Part shown: in pieces, positions 35,414-43,897 of the stretch
How positions within the stretch are numbered: position 1 is the first letter of the stretch
How the letters are laid out: each line of letters opens with the position of its first letter
Source: Bacilli bacterium
GTDB taxonomy: Bacteria; Bacillota_I; Bacilli_A; RF39; UBA660
Length of the DNA: 64,000 bases
Reading direction: 5' to 3'
Assembly (NCBI GenBank): GCA_017473105.1
Contig: JAFUNE010000008.1
Location: forward strand, 1-64,000
The notes under the pieces: model-generated
What the model was told of the DNA's origin: nothing
Seen by the model: only the letters and a program-made list of their open reading frames with translations
Databases searched by the model: none
Position numbers and translations under genes: made by a program

Positions 35414-37297
35414 TTAATTTATATTCCAAGTATTTTTAGCATGATTCCAGTTGTAAGCAACCGCATCACTAGAGAGTTCAACATTATATAAAGTTACATC
35501 ATACATACTACCTGTAAATTTAAGCCCTCTACTAGGTCTTAAATCACCAATAGTAGCAATAGTATAAGATACAGCATCTCCACCTGAAGCAAACTCTCTA
35601 ATTAACTTACCATTAATGTATACTCTTGTCATACCAGTTCTACTTGCAGTAACTTGAATATTCATAACTTTACCTTCATATTGTCCAATCGGAATAGATG
35701 CAAATCCTGGCTCAGTAGTATCACCACGTTGACCACTCTTAGCAGTTCCTTCATAATAAGAATAAACTTGTAAATAACCTTCGTAAATACCAATCCAAGA
35801 AAGATATTTAGTATTTGCTTCACTTATTGCAAGAATTGTAGCAGGGAAACTTCCTGCTGGGTAACCAGATTGATTTGTTGTACCATTAATTGTTGTATAC
35901 ACTGAATAAGAATCTTGAACACTCATTGATTGAGCAATCTTTAAAGCAAGTGTACCATAATTAGCACCAAGTAATAACTCTCCGGTAGGAACATTTTCTA
36001 AAATACCCTTTGTACCAAAACATACAGATTTTTTACATAAAGACTCTTTATGATATTGTTCAGCAACAGAACTATCTTGTAATTTAAAATCACCAAAGCT
36101 TTTTGTATCAAATGTTTCTTTTGAAGCAATAGTGATATTACCATTGTGATAAACACCAGGATTTATATATTCTTCAAAATCAAAGAAAATCTTTTGAACA
36201 TAATCTTGACTAGCAAAACTCATATCAAATCTATATGTATCCTTTGGATGAATATATTCACCATTTTTTAAATATGCTTGATATTTTAATAACTCTTCTC
36301 CAGTAATAGTAACATCAAAGTATTTTTTATTATTAATTTTATTTTCTTCAACAGGCATTAAAGCTTGTCTATTTATATTTGTAAATTTATATGTTTTTGT
36401 TAAATTAGCATCATAAACAGTTACGTTTAATATACCAATATCTACTCCACGAGGAACAAAAATACCTGACTGATTAAATGCTATTTTATCATTGTTAGAC
36501 GTAGAAGTTACTTTCTTAATAATCATACCAGGATTAACACGTTTAACCTTAACCTTATTAGCATAACTATGTTTAACAATAATGTCTTCTTTTCCCTCTA
36601 AGTCTTTACCTAAATTAATATCAGCTTCAATTTTTAATGGATATGATTTACCAACACTCATAGAACTAACCATACTCTTTGCTAGTTTAACAAAAATCAC
36701 ATGATCTATTGCACCACCAGGCACAACATAATCAGCACCTATCTTAGTATTACCATAATATATATCAATCTTAATCTCATTTGAACTGGTATTAGTTATA
36801 ATTACAGGAACACTATTTGTTTCATCATATATATTGTAAGTATTCGTATATACAAAAATATTTTCTGTTGCAACATTATTTTTAATATATTCTATTTTAC
36901 TAGGAACATCTTCATCTTTATCAGCAAAATCAATAACTTCACCTGTTCCAGTCATACCATCAGAATATTGATAATAAAACTCCCCATCACTAACTTCTAA
37001 ATATTTTAAACTACCATCCCTATTTAATTCAGCATAATAATCTAAATCACGACCATCCATATCAAGTTGAAAATCACCTACAGAAGATATAACAGGAGGA
37101 GGATTTTCATTCTTTAAAGATGAATTCAACACCTCTTTATTTATTTCATTCTTTATTGTTTCAACCTCAGTAGTAAAGCTTTTTTGTTTTGATTCCTTAA
37201 ACATCTTAAGCACATTTGGCATCGCAACAATAACAAGTATTGCAAGTATAGAAATAACAGCAAGTAACTCTACTAATGTAAAACCACGCTTTTTCAT
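35414..37297 (-). CDS. Giant type IV pilin-like protein with LamG-like C terminus (copy A)
   Basis: The 627-residue paralogue of the downstream gene has the same prepilin leader (MKKRG then FTLVELLAVISILAILVIVA), the conserved LDMDGRDLDYYAELNRDGSL stretch, the paired cysteines (LCKKSVCFGTKG) and a C-terminal LamG-like domain (about 400-615, with RVYINGKLIREF and YTIATIGDLRPSRGLKFTGS). The copies are alike throughout but differ at many positions, so the duplication is not recent. The C-terminal fold often binds carbohydrate or protein partners; a surface adhesin role is inferred. The start ATG is used without a strong alternative upstream. Confidence 0.85.
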   Translation of the reverse strand: MKKRGFTLVELLAVISILAILVIVAMPNVLKMFKESKQKSFTTEVETIKNEINKEVLNSSLKNENPPPVISSVGDFQLDMDGRDLDYYAELNRDGSLKYLEVSDGEFYYQYSDGMTGTGEVIDFADKDEDVPSKIEYIKNNVATENIFVYTNTYNIYDETNSVPVIITNTSSNEIKIDIYYGNTKIGADYVVPGGAIDHVIFVKLAKSMVSSMSVGKSYPLKIEADINLGKDLEGKEDIIVKHSYANKVKVKRVNPGMIIKKVTSTSNNDKIAFNQSGIFVPRGVDIGILNVTVYDANLTKTYKFTNINRQALMPVEENKINNKKYFDVTITGEELLKYQAYLKNGEYIHPKDTYRFDMSFASQDYVQKIFFDFEEYINPGVYHNGNITIASKETFDTKSFGDFKLQDSSVAEQYHKESLCKKSVCFGTKGILENVPTGELLLGANYGTLALKIAQSMSVQDSYSVYTTINGTTNQSGYPAGSFPATILAISEANTKYLSWIGIYEGYLQVYSYYEGTAKSGQRGDTTEPGFASIPIGQYEGKVMNIQVTASRTGMTRVYINGKLIREFASGGDAVSYTIATIGDLRPSRGLKFTGSMYDVTLYNVELSSDAVAYNWNHAKNTWNIN

Positions 37298-37392
37298 CTA
37301 TCTTCACCTATTATAATTCTACAATAATTATAACTAAAAAACAATAAAAAAATCCCATACAACATCATAATTGTAAAAGGATTTTAAAAACT

Positions 37393-37418
37393 AAAAAAGT
37401 TCTAGATACCTAGAACTT
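37393..37418 (-). terminator. Terminator after trigger factor
   Basis: The stem AAGTTCTAG/CTAGAACTT with a 4-nt loop is followed by TTTTTT on the minus strand. Confidence 0.82.
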
Positions 37419-37425
37419 AATTATA

Positions 37426-38670
37426 TTATTCAGTAACTACTTTCATAGCCTTTCTCATTAATAAATCATATTTAAATAAATCTTTATTACCAATTTGTTT
37501 TTCAAAGTCTTCACGACTCATTCCATATTGTTCTGCAGTTTCATTTAAACCTTTTTCTAATTCTTCATCGCTTACTTCTAATTTTTCTTTTTCAACAATA
37601 GCATCCATCATTAATCTATAACCGATTCTCTTGTTTGCTTCATCTTTTAAAGTAGCTTTGAAATCATTTAAATTACTATTACAGAATTTTAAATAATCTT
37701 CAAGTTTTAAACCTTGATATTGTAATTTTTCAGAAAATTCTCTTACTAATCTATTAACTTCATCTTCAGTCATTTCTTCAGGAATTTCAAATTTAGAATC
37801 TTCAACAACTTTGTCTAAACATTTAAATAAATATTCATCTTCATGTTGTCTTTCTTTTTCAGCTTTCTTATTTTCTTTAATATATTTCTTTAAATCTTCA
37901 AGTGATTCAACACCACCAACATTTAAATCTTCAAAGAAATCTTTATCAAATTCTGGGAAAACTCTTTCTTTAACTTCCTTAATTTCTACTTTGAATACAA
38001 CTGGTTGACCTTTTAATTCTTCACTATGATAGTTTTCAGGGAAAGTAACTTTAACATCTTTTTTATCTCCCTTTTTAAGTCCAACTAATGCTTCTTCAAA
38101 TCCAGGAATAAATGTATGAGAACCGATTTCTAAACTATAATCTTCTCCTTTACCACCTTGGAATGGTGTACCATTTAAAAATCCTTCAAAATCTATTACA
38201 GCAACATGTCCTTCTTTAATCTTAACTTTTTCTTCTAAAGTTTTAACTTCAACAAATTGTTCTCTAATATGTTCAATTTCATGTTCAACTTCTTCATCAG
38301 TAACTGTAATTTTTTCTTTTTTAACTCCTAATTTTTTATATTTTCCTAATTTAACTTCAGGAGCACCAACTAAAGTAAATTCAATTTCTACTTCTTTATC
38401 AGTAATGTTTTTAATATCAATACTTGGAGTAGCAGCTGGTGTAACAGTTTTTGGATCACTTAATAATTTTGTATATAATTTTTCAACAGCCATATCTACA
38501 GCATCCATGAAAAGTGTTTCAATTCCAGTTTTCTTTACATAAATATCATATGGAACTTGACCTTTTCTAAAACCATCAATCTTAATATCTTTTTTCTTTT
38601 TGTTATAAGATTCTTTTAAACACTCTTTCCATTCTTTTCCTTCTAATTTTAATGTATAACTTTCTTTCAT
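37426..38670 (-). CDS. tig: Trigger factor (ribosome-associated chaperone)
   Basis: Trigger factor binds the ribosome exit site and holds nascent chains. The 414-residue protein keeps the ribosome-docking signature IDGFRKGQVPYDIY (about 34-47), a FKBP-type peptidyl-prolyl isomerase domain (about 140-235, GHVAVIDFEGFLNGTPFQGG) and the helical C-terminal chaperone arms. Its extreme N terminus seems a little shorter than usual. ATG 38670 follows GGGAGGATTT; the longer frame upstream has no ribosome binding site. It lies downstream of greA, separated by a terminator. Confidence 0.94.
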   Translation of the reverse strand: MKESYTLKLEGKEWKECLKESYNKKKKDIKIDGFRKGQVPYDIYVKKTGIETLFMDAVDMAVEKLYTKLLSDPKTVTPAATPSIDIKNITDKEVEIEFTLVGAPEVKLGKYKKLGVKKEKITVTDEEVEHEIEHIREQFVEVKTLEEKVKIKEGHVAVIDFEGFLNGTPFQGGKGEDYSLEIGSHTFIPGFEEALVGLKKGDKKDVKVTFPENYHSEELKGQPVVFKVEIKEVKERVFPEFDKDFFEDLNVGGVESLEDLKKYIKENKKAEKERQHEDEYLFKCLDKVVEDSKFEIPEEMTEDEVNRLVREFSEKLQYQGLKLEDYLKFCNSNLNDFKATLKDEANKRIGYRLMMDAIVEKEKLEVSDEELEKGLNETAEQYGMSREDFEKQIGNKDLFKYDLLMRKAMKVVTE

Positions 38671-38705
38671 AAATCCTCCCTCGTTATATATTAATTTACT
38701 AGACA

Positions 38706-38728
38706 CAAAAAGGATATTTTACTATCCT
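38706..38728 (-). terminator. Terminator after greA
   Basis: The stem AGGATA/TATCCT with a 6-nt loop is followed by TTTTTG on the minus strand, overlapping the greA stop. Confidence 0.7.
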
Positions 38729-39192
38729 ATTGCTACAATTTTAACAGAATAAACACCATCTGGAGATGAAACTTCAACAGTTTCTCCAACTTTTCTACCC
38801 ATTATAGCAGCAGCCATTGGACTTTCATTAGATATTTTGTTATTAAATGGATCAGCTTCTTGGCTACCTACAATTTTATAAGTTTCACTTTCATCTTCAT
38901 CTTCATACATAAGTTCAACTTGGCATCCAATACCAACTTTACCATCATTATCATTTTTATCTATAACTACTGCATGTTCTAATGCATATTCTACTTCAAT
39001 AATTCTTTTTTCTAAATTAGCTTGTTCTTCTCTAGCTTGATCATATTCAGAATTTTCTGATAAATCACCTAAAGCACGAGCTTCTTTTAGAGTCTTAATT
39101 ACTTCATTTCTTTTAGTTGTTTTTAAATAGTGTAATTCATTTTCAAGTTCAAGAAAACCTTCACTAGTTAAAAATATTTCTTTCTTTTTCAT
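38722..39192 (-). CDS. greA: Transcription elongation factor GreA
   Basis: GreA rescues backtracked RNA polymerase by stimulating transcript cleavage. The 156-residue protein has the N-terminal coiled coil with the acidic tip (EARALGDLSENSEYDQAR, about residues 37-54) and the C-terminal FKBP-like domain with SPMAAAIMGRKVGE. AAGAGGCGGAG precedes the ATG. Its place after the yrrO gene matches the order seen in Bacillus, without the udk gene between. Confidence 0.95.
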   Translation of the reverse strand: MKKKEIFLTSEGFLELENELHYLKTTKRNEVIKTLKEARALGDLSENSEYDQAREEQANLEKRIIEVEYALEHAVVIDKNDNDGKVGIGCQVELMYEDEDESETYKIVGSQEADPFNNKISNESPMAAAIMGRKVGETVEVSSPDGVYSVKIVAIG

Positions 39193-39249
39193 TTAAACTC
39201 CGCCTCTTTCTTTGTACCTAATAGATGATACTATAAATACAAAATTTTG

Positions 39250-40425
39250 TCAAGAAATTTTAACTCTAATTATGTCGTCAGAAGACACCTCAAAAGGTAT
39301 CTTAACTCTAACAATTTCTTGAGCATGAGAAGCACTCTCTACATACTCATCTTTATCATTTAAAATATCTTTTATTTCAAATGATTTTACACTTGTGTTA
39401 GGACCAAACACCTCTACAACATCACCAACACTGAACTTATTTCTTTGCTCAAGTGTAGCAATTTTACTCTCTTTATCATAATCAATAACAAGTGCTAAAA
39501 AATCTTGATTACTAAATTCTTGTCGCCCATTAAAATATTGTCCTTCTTCACCAGGAACACCATTATAAAACTGACTAGTATTTTCCCTATTCGATACCCT
39601 ATTTAATACTTTTTTATAATAAATAATATCGTCTTCCGTTAAAGTACCATTTATCTTTTTATCCATAATAGTTCTATATGCATTAGCAACTGTTGCTATA
39701 TAATACATACTCTTCATTCTACCTTCAATTTTATAAGACTCTATTCCTAAATTCATCATATCAGGTAAGTACTCTATCATATTCAAATCCTTAGAAGAAA
39801 ATGCATACTCATCATCAAGTCCATTATCAAAAACAAATCTACAAACTTGAGAACATCCACCTCTATTAGAATCTCTACGAGTAACATAATTAGACATAAC
39901 ACATCTACCACTATAACTAGTACACATAGCTCCATGAATAAATACTTCAACTTCAGTATCAATATTTTCTTTAATATACTTAATGTCCTCTCTAGAACAC
40001 TCACGAGCTAAAACAACTCTATAAGCACCTAAAGATTTATAAAACTTAATTGTTTCTAAATTAGTAATACTTTTTTGAGTAGATATAAAAAATGGTGTCT
40101 TAATTTTTAAATGTTTAATAGCCTCTATAACTGCAAAATCACTCACAATATATGAATCAATACCAATCTCATCTAAAGCCATTAAATACTCATCTAAACC
40201 ACTTAAATCCTCATTATGAAAAATCATATTAACAGTAACATAAACTTTCTTATTTAGCCTATGAGCAAATTCACAAGCTTCTCTAATTTCATCTAAACTA
40301 AAATTATTAGCATTTGCTCTCAAACTATAATTATATCCACCAATATATACTGCATCAGCACCATATATACACGCAGTCTTAAGTCTACTTAAATCCCCAG
40401 CAGGTAACAATAACTCATATTTCAT
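39250..40425 (-). CDS. yrrO: U32-family tRNA hydroxylation protein (YrrO/TrhP-like)
   Basis: The 391-residue protein belongs to the U32 'peptidase' family, whose Bacillus members YrrN/YrrO, with YegQ in E. coli, are needed to make 5-hydroxyuridine at tRNA position 34. Signature segments are LLLPAGDLSRLKTACIYGADAVYIGG in part, HGAMCTSYSGRC (conserved cysteines), NRGGCSQVCR (two more) and SYKIEGRMKS. The four cysteines are those expected to hold a cluster. It overlaps the preceding yrrN-like gene by 4 bp (ATGA), as part of the trmR-yrrN-yrrO set. Confidence 0.9.
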   Translation of the reverse strand: MKYELLLPAGDLSRLKTACIYGADAVYIGGYNYSLRANANNFSLDEIREACEFAHRLNKKVYVTVNMIFHNEDLSGLDEYLMALDEIGIDSYIVSDFAVIEAIKHLKIKTPFFISTQKSITNLETIKFYKSLGAYRVVLARECSREDIKYIKENIDTEVEVFIHGAMCTSYSGRCVMSNYVTRRDSNRGGCSQVCRFVFDNGLDDEYAFSSKDLNMIEYLPDMMNLGIESYKIEGRMKSMYYIATVANAYRTIMDKKINGTLTEDDIIYYKKVLNRVSNRENTSQFYNGVPGEEGQYFNGRQEFSNQDFLALVIDYDKESKIATLEQRNKFSVGDVVEVFGPNTSVKSFEIKDILNDKDEYVESASHAQEIVRVKIPFEVSSDDIIRVKIS

Positions 40426-41225
40426 TTTAAATCACCCACCTTATACTTAATATCATTTTCTAAAAAATAATAATCAGAATCTATTAAATTACATAAATTA
40501 GACTCACTTATATTTTCAAGAATAATTTTTTCACTAACTTCATCTATATCACTAAAATCAATAATCAAATTCATATTTAATTTATCTATATACTTAGAAG
40601 CACAAAATATTTTATGATTACGAACAACACTACCATCTTCATAATCAGTAATCTCTAAAATATTTTTAGAAACTTTTTCAACTAAATTATACTTATTTTC
40701 ACTACTATTTAATTTAAAATGCTTATTATAATTAGTTACTAAATTACGTCTAGAATACATAAGCATATTTTTAGAAATATAAAAATAAAACAAATTACAC
40801 TTACACTTATCCAAAATTTCATCTATTTCACTAATAGTTAAATCATTATTAATAACTAAATTATCATACCCTAAACTATTTAAAAAATTAATAGCTTTAT
40901 AATTAGATAAAATATGATTTTCATATAAAATGATTCTATTCTTATCTATAACATCACTAAGTCCAATATCTTCTACAATAAACTTAATATTTTTATTAAA
41001 TTTATCATATATATTTCTAAAAGAATCTATTTTTAAATGTAAAAACTTATTTATTAACACATATACTTTATTATCTAAAGATAATTCATTTATTTCATCT
41101 ATATTAAAATAACAATTATATCCAATAGAATAATTTTCTAAAGGCAACAAAAGAGTATTTAAATTATACTCTTTATATAAACTCAAGTCTTTTTTATTTG
41201 GTAATATTATAACTTCTTTTTGCAT
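40422..41225 (-). CDS. yrrN: Divergent small U32-type protein (YrrN-like)
   Basis: The 267-residue protein sits where Bacillus has yrrN, between trmR and yrrO, and overlaps both. It has a TIM-barrel-like pattern of alternating strands (LLLPLENYSIGY, KVYVLINKFLHL, NLVINNDLTISEID) with an N-terminal region like U32 proteins, but the catalytic cysteine motifs are not evident and it is shorter than the Bacillus protein (about 309). It probably pairs with YrrO in tRNA hydroxylation. The assignment rests mainly on position. Confidence 0.65.
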   Translation of the reverse strand: MQKEVIILPNKKDLSLYKEYNLNTLLLPLENYSIGYNCYFNIDEINELSLDNKVYVLINKFLHLKIDSFRNIYDKFNKNIKFIVEDIGLSDVIDKNRIILYENHILSNYKAINFLNSLGYDNLVINNDLTISEIDEILDKCKCNLFYFYISKNMLMYSRRNLVTNYNKHFKLNSSENKYNLVEKVSKNILEITDYEDGSVVRNHKIFCASKYIDKLNMNLIIDFSDIDEVSEKIILENISESNLCNLIDSDYYFLENDIKYKVGDLK

Positions 41226-41797
41226 ACGCCTAATCTATCACCCACTTCTATATATTCTACACTATACTCATCTTGTGTATCTAAAAATTCCAAAAACTTT
41301 TCTATCTTTCTAACCATTTGTCTTAAATTACGACTCTTAATTTCTTTAGATTTACCAACATAACCATGAAATTCCAAATTATCTATTATTATAATTCCTG
41401 ACTCATTTAAATTTAATTTGTATTTATTAAAAAACTTAGTATTTTGACTCTTAGCAGCATCTATTATTACTAAATCAAACTTATCATCAATTACAGTATT
41501 TAATGCATCATCATGTATTAATGTTATATTAGTTAAACCACTTTTTTCTACATTACTAATAGCTATACTTTCTCTTTCATCATCTCTTTCGATACTAACT
41601 ATTTTTTCAATATTTTTATTAGATGCAAAATTAATTGTAGAATAAGCTATAGCAGTTCCAATTTCTAAAACACTTTTAATATTATTTTCATCTATTATTT
41701 TATTAATAGTATCAATAGTTTCTCTACTCATTATTGGAACATTATTATTTTCTCCATATACTCTAATTTCTTCTATTAATTCTCGTACTCTATCCAT
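41207..41797 (-). CDS. trmR: SAM-dependent O-methyltransferase TrmR-like (YrrM)
   Basis: TrmR methylates 5-hydroxyuridine at tRNA position 34 to 5-methoxyuridine. The 196-residue protein is a class I methyltransferase: SAM motif SVLEIGTAIAYSTI (about 40-53), VSIERDDERE, DLVIIDAAKSQ, and GIIIIDNLEFHG, typical of this O-methyltransferase family. It overlaps mltG by 22 bp and the yrrN-like gene by 19 bp, so the three genes are translated as a unit. Its companions provide the hydroxylated substrate. Confidence 0.88.
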   Translation of the reverse strand: MDRVRELIEEIRVYGENNNVPIMSRETIDTINKIIDENNIKSVLEIGTAIAYSTINFASNKNIEKIVSIERDDERESIAISNVEKSGLTNITLIHDDALNTVIDDKFDLVIIDAAKSQNTKFFNKYKLNLNESGIIIIDNLEFHGYVGKSKEIKSRNLRQMVRKIEKFLEFLDTQDEYSVEYIEVGDRLGVCKKKL

Positions 41798-42867
41798 AAC
41801 CCCTCACTCTTTAATTTATTACAAGTTTTATTATGACCACTATCTGTTTCATTGAAATATGTTTTACCATTTTTATCAGCAACAAAATAATAGTAATCAT
41901 GTTTAGTTGGTTCAATAGTTGCACTAATTGATTCAAATCCAGGATTACATATTGGACCAACAGGTAATTTACCAGCCATACAACTACTTCTTGTATTATA
42001 ACTATTACAATCACTTAATTCACTCTTATATAAGTCTCTTTTATAATTATCCTCTTTAACAGCATAATAAGTTGTAACATCACTTCCTAAAGACCAATTA
42101 TCTTCAAGTCTATTATAAAATACACCAGCTACACCTTTTCTATCTCCAGCATTACCTGCTTCAAGTTCAATAATACTAGCAAGAGTAAGCATTTCATGTA
42201 AACTATATTCACTACTATTTATAACTTCTTTATAGTCTTCAAGTTTTTTCCCCATATTATCAAGCATTTTTCTAAAAATATCATCTACATCAGCAGACTT
42301 ATAAAATTCATAAGTATCAGGATATAAATACCCCTCTAATGAATAATATAACTTATCATTTTTAATTTCATCAGTTAAAAACCAATAATCATTAATAAGA
42401 GTATCTAAGTAATCACTATCATTTAATTTCTTATTAATTTCATCTTCACTAATATTAAAGTTATCAATAATAGTCTTAGTAATATATCTCATATTTTTTC
42501 CCTCAACAAAAGTAACACTTACTGTCTCGGCTAAACTAACACTACCCTTTTCTAAAATAGAAATTAGTTCTTCAATATCATAATTTGTTTTTAAAACATA
42601 TTCTCCAAATTCAAGAGTTTCACTTGGTGTATTCATTTTTAAATATATTTTATAAGCAAGCTCATTTTTAATTAAACCATTTTCTTTTAAAACAGGTGCA
42701 ATACTACTATAAGAACTACCTTCCTCTATATAAATAATCTTTTGTTCACTCTTATTACTTGGTGAACCTATAAGATAAAAATATACCCCAACAACACTTG
42801 AGGCACATATTATTAATAAAATAAATATAAATAACAAAAACTTCTTTATATTAAAAACCCTTTTCAT
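41776..42867 (-). CDS. mltG: MltG, endolytic murein transglycosylase
   Basis: MltG cuts nascent glycan strands and ends their polymerisation. The 363-residue protein has one N-terminal membrane helix (about 9-30), a LysM-like/beta region and the YceG catalytic core, with the conserved glutamate in LTLASIIELEAGN, followed by FYNRLEDNWSLGSDVTTYYA and GPICNPGFESI. GAGGAGTAG precedes the ATG. It sits between yrzB and trmR as in Bacillus. Confidence 0.93.
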   Translation of the reverse strand: MKRVFNIKKFLLFIFILLIICASSVVGVYFYLIGSPSNKSEQKIIYIEEGSSYSSIAPVLKENGLIKNELAYKIYLKMNTPSETLEFGEYVLKTNYDIEELISILEKGSVSLAETVSVTFVEGKNMRYITKTIIDNFNISEDEINKKLNDSDYLDTLINDYWFLTDEIKNDKLYYSLEGYLYPDTYEFYKSADVDDIFRKMLDNMGKKLEDYKEVINSSEYSLHEMLTLASIIELEAGNAGDRKGVAGVFYNRLEDNWSLGSDVTTYYAVKEDNYKRDLYKSELSDCNSYNTRSSCMAGKLPVGPICNPGFESISATIEPTKHDYYYFVADKNGKTYFNETDSGHNKTCNKLKSEGLWIEYEN

Positions 42868-42870
42868 TTA

Positions 42871-43131
42871 CTACTCCTCTAATGAATTTAATATTTTTTC
42901 AATAAATTCATATTCTTCTTTAGTTTCAAGTTCCTTAAACTTAGTTATATTCCCTTTATCACTAAGAACATACGAAGAAACAGAAACATTCAATTCACCA
43001 TTTTCATTCACACTATCATCAGTATAAACTAAATAATTAACATCATTACTAGTTTCTTCAATATTCATTAAAATTCTATATTCCTTTTTATTCCCTTCTT
43101 TATCTTTTAAAGTAATATAGTTATCTTTCAT
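42871..43131 (-). CDS. yrzB: DUF1292 family protein (YrzB-like)
   Basis: The 86-residue acidic protein has the DUF1292 pattern of repeated short strands (ITLKDKEGNKKEYRILMNIE, YLVYTDDSVNENGELNVSVS). The family's function is not known. It overlaps the end of ruvX by 11 bp and precedes mltG by 4 bp. A second member (52450-52725) occurs elsewhere in the window. Confidence 0.82.
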   Translation of the reverse strand: MKDNYITLKDKEGNKKEYRILMNIEETSNDVNYLVYTDDSVNENGELNVSVSSYVLSDKGNITKFKELETKEEYEFIEKILNSLEE

Positions 43132-43540
43132 TATTTCTCCTATCTAAATAAGACTGTAATATTATAGTAGCAGCAATCTTATCAACAACTTTCTTTCTAT
43201 TTTTACGTCTTGTATCATTACTAATAAGCATACGATTAGCTTCAACCGTAGAAAGTCTTTCATCTTGCATAACAACTTCTTTATTATATCTGTTTTCTAA
43301 AATACTTTTAAACTCAAAAGACATTTCACTTCTAACAGAAACACTACCATTTAAATTTAAAGGATTACCAAGAACAAAAACATCTACACGCTTATCTTCA
43401 ACAATCTTATCAAGTTTATTAAGTAACTCTTCATAATCATTATATCTTAATACTTCAAGGGATGATGCAATTATACCAGTTCTGTCGCTAACAGAAACAC
43501 CAAGAGTTTTACTTCCTAAATCAAGTCCCAAATAAACCAT
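43121..43540 (-). CDS. ruvX: RuvX/YqgF-type Holliday junction resolvase
   Basis: The 139-residue protein is an RNase H-fold resolvase, with GLDLGSKTLGVSVSD at the N terminus, VFVLGNPLNLNGS, MQDERLSTVEANRML and VDKIAATIILQSYL at the C terminus. Members act in recombination intermediates and in 16S rRNA 5' processing. It shares a 1-bp overlap with yrzL (TAATG) and continues the operon. Confidence 0.93.
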   Translation of the reverse strand: MVYLGLDLGSKTLGVSVSDRTGIIASSLEVLRYNDYEELLNKLDKIVEDKRVDVFVLGNPLNLNGSVSVRSEMSFEFKSILENRYNKEVVMQDERLSTVEANRMLISNDTRRKNRKKVVDKIAATIILQSYLDRRNNER

Positions 43541-43785
43541 TACTTAATAAAATCTACTAGCATTACTTCTAGTATATCCTCTCTTTTAAATTTAAGTAAA
43601 CGATTTCTACATTCTTTATAACTTGAAATATATCCTGGATCACCACTAACTAAATAAGCAACAATTTGCTTTGTAGGATTATATCCTCTCTCTTCTAAAT
43701 CAACACATATTTCTCTTAAAGTATTTCTTGTATTTTCATCAATAATATTATTAGTATTAATAACAGTTGTCTTTTCACTACTCAT
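43540..43785 (-). CDS. yrzL: IreB/YrzL family regulatory protein
   Basis: The 81-residue protein belongs to the DUF965/IreB family, whose Enterococcus member is a kinase substrate linked to cephalosporin tolerance. The pattern ENTRNTLREICVDLEERGYN with PTKQIVAYLVSGDPGYISS is characteristic. ATG 43785 follows GGGAAGTG; a longer frame upstream has no support. It is the first gene of the operon continuing through ruvX, yrzB, mltG, trmR, yrrN and yrrO. Confidence 0.88.
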   Translation of the reverse strand: MSSEKTTVINTNNIIDENTRNTLREICVDLEERGYNPTKQIVAYLVSGDPGYISSYKECRNRLLKFKREDILEVMLVDFIK

Positions 43786-43865
43786 ATAATCACTTCCCAA
43801 ACATATTTTATCAAAATTTTCCCATTTTAACAATAATATTTGACTATGAAAGAGATTAAAAAGTA

Positions 43866-43874
43866 TGTTATAAT
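43866..43874 (+). promoter_or_regulatory. Extended -10 promoter of the IspH fusion gene
   Basis: TGTTATAAT is an extended -10 element 23 bp before ATG 43898, with no good -35 at the usual spacing. The same nine bases occur upstream of mgtE, the HIT gene and the CPBP protease gene. Confidence 0.6.
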
Positions 43875-43897
43875 TTTTTAAAGAAATGAGGTACTTT

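Noticed and set aside
33469..37297. Complete type IV pilus locus
   Set aside because: Only pilin-like subunits are present; no assembly ATPase, platform protein or prepilin peptidase lies in the window.
37340..37390. Additional hairpin downstream of the trigger factor terminator
   Set aside because: The arms AAATCC/GGATTT are interrupted by mismatches and a large loop; it is too weak to call beside the clear terminator at 37393-37418.
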